From Deltaproteobacteria bacterium RBG_13_43_22 (lineage in GTDB: Bacteria; Desulfobacterota; RBG-13-43-22), in NCBI GenBank assembly GCA_001797675.1, contig MGQB01000012.1, forward strand, positions 1-44,379: DNA of 44,379 nt, written 5' to 3'. Each line of letters opens with the position of its first letter. Positions within the stretch are counted from its first letter, which is position 1. Shown in pieces: positions 39,292 to 44,379 of this stretch. The notes beneath the pieces were generated by a model that ran no database searches, was not told the DNA's origin, and was given only the letters and a program-made list of their open reading frames with translations. The position numbers and the translations under genes were made by a program.

Positions 39292-40170
39292 ATGTGGCGC
39301 GAAAAAATAAAATTAGAGTCTGACCAATTAATCTGCTCCTATGGAGAAGGATCTAAAAATGAAATAGAAGACGGATATTCTTCTATTCCCCTTAGAGACA
39401 TAGAAGATGAATTAATAATCCCAGAAATACCAACGTATTCAGATAGCTGCAAATATTGTAATAGCTCTTTAAAACTTTTCAGGATCGGCAGCAAGTCAAA
39501 GGGCTTCATTACTGTTACGGATAAACATCTTGATCTCTATTGTTGCATAAACTGTGGTTGGTGGTTTTTGGAGCGCCTGGAAGAAGAAAGTCATTTTACT
39601 GGGAATCATTTTATTGTCAACAATATTGAAGGTGCGGTAAAATATTATAATGTGGATTCATATGACGTTCCAATAGTTGAGCTAAGAAATTATTTAAAAA
39701 GGCATCCTAATGACATAGCATATGTAAATCCTTACCGTTTTGAATTATTAATGCAAGATTGCTTTAAAGATTACTTTGGGCCATCAGAAGTTATCCATTT
39801 AGGGAAGAGTGGTGATGGTGGAATTGATTTGAAGATTGTTAAAAACAATAAAGAGACTATCCTCGTACAAGTAAAAAGAAGGTTTGACATAACGAAGAAT
39901 GAAGGCCCTAAGGTTGTAAGGGAATTAAATGGAGTTCTCTTTAGAGATAATATTGCAAAAGGAATCGTCGTCACAACGTCAATAAGTTTTACGAAAGCTG
40001 CAATGGAAGAAACCAAAGTAAAAACACCAACAAAAAAAAGATATTGCATGAAATTATTGGCCTTTGATGATGTTGTATCCATTTTAAATTTGCCACGCTT
40101 AGAGCCATATGCACCCTGGGAAAAGTATCTAAACGAATTAAATCTAAAGAAAGATAAGATTAGACTCTGA
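39292..40170 (+). CDS. Mrr-like restriction endonuclease with zinc ribbon
   Basis: Predicted nuclease of 292 residues. The N-terminal half has a four-cysteine zinc ribbon (CKYCNSS and CCINCGWW). The C-terminal half is a PD-(D/E)xK nuclease of Mrr type: NPYRFELLMQDCFKDYFG supplies the first acid, GKSGDGGIDLKIV the aspartate, and ILVQVKRR the QxK pair, followed by VVRELNGVLF. Mrr proteins usually cut modified or foreign DNA. The ATG at 39292 is used, although a TTG at 39271 is in frame; neither has a clean ribosome site. The gene is markedly AT-rich compared with the SIR2-HerA genes beside it, suggesting separate origin. Confidence 0.82.
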   Translation: MWREKIKLESDQLICSYGEGSKNEIEDGYSSIPLRDIEDELIIPEIPTYSDSCKYCNSSLKLFRIGSKSKGFITVTDKHLDLYCCINCGWWFLERLEEESHFTGNHFIVNNIEGAVKYYNVDSYDVPIVELRNYLKRHPNDIAYVNPYRFELLMQDCFKDYFGPSEVIHLGKSGDGGIDLKIVKNNKETILVQVKRRFDITKNEGPKVVRELNGVLFRDNIAKGIVVTTSISFTKAAMEETKVKTPTKKRYCMKLLAFDDVVSILNLPRLEPYAPWEKYLNELNLKKDKIRL

Positions 40171-40313
40171 CAAAATGCCATACAAACTGGGGTTGTGACG
40201 TCGTGAACGTATGTTGTTGATCAGCAGATGTTGCATTCTATCCGTTTTCTGGAGACCCAAGTTTCCGGTCACCCAAATTGTTAGCAGTACCGTATAACCA
40301 CGAAGAGGAACGA

Positions 40314-41382
40314 ATGGCTGATCTTGATAGAACACTTTCTGAAAAAACTTTCACCTACGAAGACTTGGCGCGATGCACCCAACATTTTCTCGCAGAACGT
40401 CCCGTTATAGTGCTTGGCACCGGCGCCACGATCCCGCATGGACTGCCATCAATGGCGGTGCTCGCAGATCTGTTGCTTGCGGCCATCAAGGGAAATCCCC
40501 CCGGTTGGGAGGAGTTTTCAGCGTGCCTTGACGCGACGAAAGACTTAGAACAGGCGCTACACGACGTGGCCTTGCCGGACGAAACCGTCGAAATCCTTGT
40601 GGCCGCCACATGGGAAATCATCTCATCAAAGGATTCAGAATTCTACGAGCAACTTCTGAAAGGGGCCGGTAGCGTTTCCCCTGGCTGCCCTCTTCAAGTA
40701 CCTCCTGAGAACGACCGATTCACATATCCGTGTCGTTACAACCAATTACGACCGCCTGGCCGAATACGCTGCCAACTACGTTGGTGCATACGTCTCTACC
40801 GGAGTGACCGCGGGATGGCTTCAGCGATTCGTTCCGGCGTCCGTGAACGCGGAACGTCCGCCCCGACCAGGATATGAGGGTCAGGTATCTGTGCTCAAGG
40901 TGCATGGGTCGCTGGATTGGTTTCGTGATGCCACCGACGATGTTGTTGGCGTACCGCTGGCACGCACGATACCACCGAATACCCAACCGCTGGTTGTGAC
41001 TCCCGGAGTTACCAAGTACCGCGCGGTCCACAAGGATCCATTTCGCACGGTGATGACGGCTGCTGACGCAGTGTTGCGAGGGGCAAGCTGCTACGTTTGT
41101 GTAGGATACGGATTCAACGACGAGCATGTTCAGCCGATCCTCGTCAACCGGGTTATGAAGAGCAACATCCCGCTCGTCGTCGTGACAAAACAACTCACGG
41201 AGCCGACGCGGAAAGCGTTTCTTTCAAACCCGCCAAAGAAGTTCATCTTCCTGGAGGAAGCAGAGGGGGGCACCACGGTATATAACCCAGACCACCACCG
41301 AGGTGTTCGCCTCGACGATGTATCAGTTTGGAGGTTAGACAATTTCATGAGATTGATAACTGGTGAGAAAGCGAGTTGCTAA
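40314..41382 (+). pseudogene. SIR2-domain NADase of a SIR2-HerA system, frameshifted
   Basis: The gene would encode a SIR2-type protein of about 355 residues. The first part has VIVLGTGATIPHGLPSMAVLADLLLAAI, the NAD-binding start. After KGAG (about 40670) the frame is lost. In the next frame the expected protein continues VAFPLAALFKYLLRTT, VVTTNYDRLAEYAA (catalytic Asn block at 40738) and VLKVHGSLDWFRD (catalytic His at 40903) to the stop at 40380+1000, i.e. TAA 41380-41382. Removing one G from the GGGG run at 40662-40665 would restore the frame as LLKGPVAFPLA. It could be a read error, a true mutation or phase variation. The HerA gene begins in TAATG at the stop. GAGG at 40305-40308 sets the start. 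Confidence 0.85.
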
Positions 41383-43121
41383 TGCCCATATTCGATTACA
41401 GTAATGAGGAATCCATCGGTTCCGTTTACAGTGTAGACACCGGCACTGTTCTTGTGAGCGTGTCGAATCTCGATGCTTTGCGAAAACTGCAGGTGAATCA
41501 TTTGATCGTCCTTCGGAGTTCTCGGGCTGGCCAGCACTTGATCGGCCTAATCAACAAGATTATGAGAAAGGCGTTGGTCGGCGTTAGTGAGAACGAAGAC
41601 GGTGAAGTGCAGGACGACAGAGTCATGGTTGAGAATATCGTGAGGATCAGCCTGATAGGCACACTACTCGATGCCGTTGGCACCGATCAAAACGTTTTTC
41701 GTCGAACACTAGAGACCGTTCCCGAGATCGACGCTCCGTGCTTCGTCTTGAGCGGTGAGAAGCTAACTGGCTTCATGCGTGCCATTTCCACACAGATTAT
41801 CGAAGGTCAGGAGCCGCTCAGTCTCGGAAAGTACACACTTGATGAGGAAGCAAATGCCTGGATTGACGGGAATCGGTTTTTCCAGCGACATGCCGTTGTC
41901 GTGGGTAGTACAGGGTCTGGTAAGTCGTGGACTGTGGCGCGGATTCTGGAACAAGTCGCAGGGCTTCCAAACGCCAGCGCGCTGCTGTTTGATATTCACG
42001 GGGAGTACGCGCCGCTGATCGGCGATGGCATCTCTCACCTTCGTGTGGCAGGCCCTGGCGATCTTGACGGCGCTCGTACATTGGATGATGGGGTCATTTT
42101 CCTTCCGTACTGGCTGCTGACGTACGAGGAGATGCTTGCTATGCTGCTCGATCGGAGCGACCAGAACGCTCCGAATCAAGCGATGATATTCAATCGAGAA
42201 GTACTCAATTCAAAGAGGACGTACCTGGAAAGTGCTGGGAAAGATGAGATTCTGGCGAACTTCACTATAGACAGCCCAGTCCCATATGCCTTGGGCGATG
42301 TAGTTGATAGGCTTCAGGAATTGGACGTTGAGATGGTGGCAGGAGCAAAGACGGAAAAGCAAGGTCCCTTTCATGGAAAACTCACCCGTTTTGTCCAACG
42401 CCTTCAATCGAAGATATGTGATCGCCGACTTGGCTTCCTTTTCAGCGCCGGGGATGATGCAATGCGATATGAATGGCTCGAAGAGTTGGCAACAGTGCTT
42501 CTTGGAAGCACAACTGTTCGCAAAAAGGGTGGTGTCAAGATCATCGATTTCTCCGAGGTGCCGTCCGATATTCTCCCGCTCATTATCGGGTTGGTAGCTC
42601 GGCTTGTATTCTCGGTTCAACAATGGACGGAGAAAGAGCAGAGGCACCCTGTTGCTCTTCTCTGCGACGAAGCACACCTCTACATCCCTGAAATGCACGA
42701 GACGGGGGTATTGGAAGCTGGTCTACGATCATTTGAGCGCATCGCGAAGGAAGGACGGAAATATGGTGTGGGGTTGACGGTAATCAGCCAGCGTCCTGCT
42801 GAGGTCAACCGAACCGTTTTGAGTCAGTGCAACAACTTCGTGGCAATGCGCCTGACGAATGCCGAGGACCAAGCCGTGATACGCCGCTTGCTACCGGACA
42901 CGTTAGGTGGCTTTACCGACCTCCTGCCCATCCTGGATATTGGCGAAGCCCTTGTTGTCGGTGACGCAGCCATGTTGCCTAGCCGAATACGGATTGATGA
43001 GCCAAACAACCGGCCTAGCAGCGCAACAGTCGCGTTCTGGGACCGTTGGGCCGCGGAAGCTATCGAAAACGGCATTCCTGCCGCCGTCGAGGCCCTGCGA
43101 AAACAGAGGACAAGAGATTAA
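41382..43121 (+). CDS. herA: HerA-type ATPase of a SIR2-HerA defence system
   Basis: Hexameric ATP-driven DNA translocase of 579 residues. It shows an N-terminal HAS-barrel region (SIGSVYSVDTGTVLVSV), Walker A GSTGSGKS at 175-182, Walker B ALLCDEAHLYIP with D429 and E430, a sensor block GVGLTVISQRPAEVNRTVLSQCNNFVAMRL and a closing arginine region (AEDQAVIRRLLPD). Its start overlaps the SIR2 stop by one base (TAATG), so the two are coupled. SIR2-HerA pairs are an established anti-phage system in which HerA and SIR2 form a complex that depletes NAD. If the SIR2 frameshift is real, HerA may be left without its partner. Confidence 0.92.
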   Translation: MPIFDYSNEESIGSVYSVDTGTVLVSVSNLDALRKLQVNHLIVLRSSRAGQHLIGLINKIMRKALVGVSENEDGEVQDDRVMVENIVRISLIGTLLDAVGTDQNVFRRTLETVPEIDAPCFVLSGEKLTGFMRAISTQIIEGQEPLSLGKYTLDEEANAWIDGNRFFQRHAVVVGSTGSGKSWTVARILEQVAGLPNASALLFDIHGEYAPLIGDGISHLRVAGPGDLDGARTLDDGVIFLPYWLLTYEEMLAMLLDRSDQNAPNQAMIFNREVLNSKRTYLESAGKDEILANFTIDSPVPYALGDVVDRLQELDVEMVAGAKTEKQGPFHGKLTRFVQRLQSKICDRRLGFLFSAGDDAMRYEWLEELATVLLGSTTVRKKGGVKIIDFSEVPSDILPLIIGLVARLVFSVQQWTEKEQRHPVALLCDEAHLYIPEMHETGVLEAGLRSFERIAKEGRKYGVGLTVISQRPAEVNRTVLSQCNNFVAMRLTNAEDQAVIRRLLPDTLGGFTDLLPILDIGEALVVGDAAMLPSRIRIDEPNNRPSSATVAFWDRWAAEAIENGIPAAVEALRKQRTRD

Positions 43122-43149
43122 CGTATTAACGGTCAAAAGGTCAAAAAAC

Positions 43150-43421
43150 GGGGTCGGGCACAATGTTATTAACTTATGGATATTTATAAATGATATTAAT
43201 TAGTTATTATAATAATAACAGAACTCTGAATCCAGGTCTTATTAAGCTTTTCTGGAGTCCAGCTGGAGTTTGCATCGCATATTGTAAGTCCGGGGTGATG
43301 ATGTGAGCATGGAATTTCTCTTAAATTAATGAAATTGGATCCGGCCCCACAAAAGCCACAAAAGACAACTTATCGTATTTTAAAAATATTTCTTTAAGTT
43401 AACGACATTAGGCCCGACCCC
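43150..43421. mobile_element. MITE-like element with three related ends
   Basis: The left end GGGGTCGGGCACAATGTTAT continues TAACTTA (43150-43176). The right end, reversed, reads GGGGTCGGGCCTAATGTCGT then TAACTTAAG (43421-43394). About 22 of 26 positions match. A third, more diverged copy of the end lies at 43321-43349 (reversed: TGGGGCCGGATCCAATTTCA then TTAATTTAAG). There is no ORF inside. The design fits a non-autonomous element moved by a Y1-type transposase. It fills the gap between herA and the HNH gene. Confidence 0.65.
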
Positions 43422-43443
43422 ATTCAACATTCAACCAAGGAAG

Positions 43444-44310
43444 ATGAAGACACGAAAAAGAAAGTCTATACCAGATAGCACGCAATCGGCTGTTCTATCC
43501 GGGTGCAAGAGACGTTGTTGTTTGTGCTTCTGTTTGGAGGCAGATGATACTCTAAAGATGGACGGACAGATTGTCCACATTGATCAGAACCGAGAAAACA
43601 ACGAACCTGATAATCTCGTATACCTGTGTCTGCGTCACCATGACCTTTACGACAGCGTTTCCAGTCAGAGCAAGGGTCTGACATCTGGCGAGATTAGATT
43701 ATATAGACAGATGCTTGCGGATAATATGTCCCGTCATGAGTCCTTCGCTAAGGGTTCCTCAACGTTCAATGCGTCGGTCTTCGAGAACGGAAATACAGAC
43801 AATGAAGTGAGAGGACCAGGGCTATTGCATAGAACGGTTGTGTCCCCCGACACTGTGGTGTTTCTCTCGGATGCAAAAAAAGACTGCCAATTGCTGGGTA
43901 TCAAGAAAACCGAAGTGGAGGAATTTCTCCTGAAGGAAAGCATTTCGCACCCGGGGTTATTTGGCTCTACTCTATCTTCTCTTCCGTTGATGTTTCGTAG
44001 TTACGTTCTTTTGCTTTCATGGGACGGCCATCATGCGCGTGTTGAACGAATACTCACGAGGGAACGAGCCTATCCCTTGAATGATGCATGGGCTGATTGT
44101 CTGTCACTCTACCGTCAGGCGACGATTCTCCCTTACCGCATTCAAGGACCCAACAAACTCCTGTTCTCTGCCGAGGCAAAGCGCACTTGCAAGCATTATA
44201 GTATGCTCGTTAATCGTATGGTCCATTTCCTCGCCCTCCTGGAGGGAGTCAAAGGGAACCCCACGACTCATTCAACTGATCTTCGATCCCTTCTTATAAT
44301 GTTTCAGTAA
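43444..44310 (+). CDS. HNH endonuclease-domain protein
   Basis: A protein of 288 residues. The N-terminal HNH nuclease has a cysteine pair start (GCKRRCCLCF), then QIVHIDQNRENNEPDNLVYLCLRHHDLYDS, which supplies the H-N-H residues and is close to HNH domains found in defence genes. Residues 95-288 contain no motif I recognise; they are helical (TEVEEFLLKESISH, SYVLLLSWDGHHARVERIL) and may sense a signal or partner. It follows a MITE-like element and has no obvious ribosome site beyond AAGGAAG upstream. Its location suggests an anti-phage nuclease effector. Confidence 0.75.
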   Translation: MKTRKRKSIPDSTQSAVLSGCKRRCCLCFCLEADDTLKMDGQIVHIDQNRENNEPDNLVYLCLRHHDLYDSVSSQSKGLTSGEIRLYRQMLADNMSRHESFAKGSSTFNASVFENGNTDNEVRGPGLLHRTVVSPDTVVFLSDAKKDCQLLGIKKTEVEEFLLKESISHPGLFGSTLSSLPLMFRSYVLLLSWDGHHARVERILTRERAYPLNDAWADCLSLYRQATILPYRIQGPNKLLFSAEAKRTCKHYSMLVNRMVHFLALLEGVKGNPTTHSTDLRSLLIMFQ

Positions 44311-44379
44311 AATCTGGACAGAAACGGAGATAAAAAGGTGTTAGTTAGGACGCTCAAAAAATGCTAAAATCCTAAGGAG
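44311..44379. other. Right edge
   Basis: No gene is supported. The final CTAAGGAG looks like a ribosome site for a gene that starts beyond the window. Confidence 0.4.

Overview
The window looks like a chromosomal segment of an anaerobic Gram-negative bacterium, most likely a Desulfobacterota-type (former Deltaproteobacteria) genome. Outer-membrane logistics genes (an MlaE-MlaF-MlaD set, a LolA-like carrier, a lipoprotein, a DUF3943 protein) show a diderm. RNase J, a TRAP transporter, CoA-linked crotonases, a ferredoxin-like protein and a selenocysteine-decoded UGSC gene fit an anaerobic, selenium-using degrader. This lineage call is inference from gene content; no rRNA or marker tree is available here.

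Layout. 1-4.1 kb is an accessory patchwork: a DUF6790-like membrane protein, an attC-like hairpin before an AT-rich DUF3795 gene, an inverted-end element holding what looks like the tail of a Y1 transposase, a GC-rich frameshifted acetyltransferase, a YjgR/HerA-like ATPase and a scrap of an NTF2-like gene. 4.1-13.3 kb is core-like: a transglutaminase-ABC ATPase-ABC permease operon, PlsC-type acyltransferase, RNase J and FtsK. 13.5-16.6 kb is a TRAP transporter operon with a clear promoter. 16.7-22.3 kb holds a perfect 52-bp palindrome, an orphan Phd/YefM antitoxin, a LolA-like protein and, on the minus strand, mlaE-mlaF-mlaD followed by a WP-repeat lipoprotein. 22.4-30 kb contains nicotinamidase, a HIT hydrolase, tRNA-Arg(ACG), a DUF3943 protein, an FAH-family hydrolase, a zinc-ribbon protein, a NifX/IscU-like/FmdB operon and an RhlE-type helicase.

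30.3-37.2 kb is the most distinctive metabolic block: a crotonase, a NemR-like TetR regulator with a matching operator inside the promoter, an Fe-S protein, a thioredoxin-fused UGSC partner, a UGSC selenoprotein read through an in-frame UGA followed by a SECIS-like hairpin, a nitronate-monooxygenase-type flavoprotein and a dienoyl-CoA-isomerase-type crotonase. Standard gene calling would break the selenoprotein into two ORFs.

37.4-44.3 kb is a probable defence island: a membrane-anchored coiled-coil protein with a DeoR-C (ISOCOT-type) sensor domain, an Mrr-like nuclease with a zinc ribbon, a SIR2-HerA pair (SIR2 gene frameshifted in a G run), a MITE-like element with three related ends, and an HNH nuclease protein.

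Many intergenic gaps carry 'word repeats': a 7-10 base word repeated with small changes, a different word at each locus, often with inverted copies at both edges of the gap. One of them has been captured in the 5' end of the lipoprotein gene.
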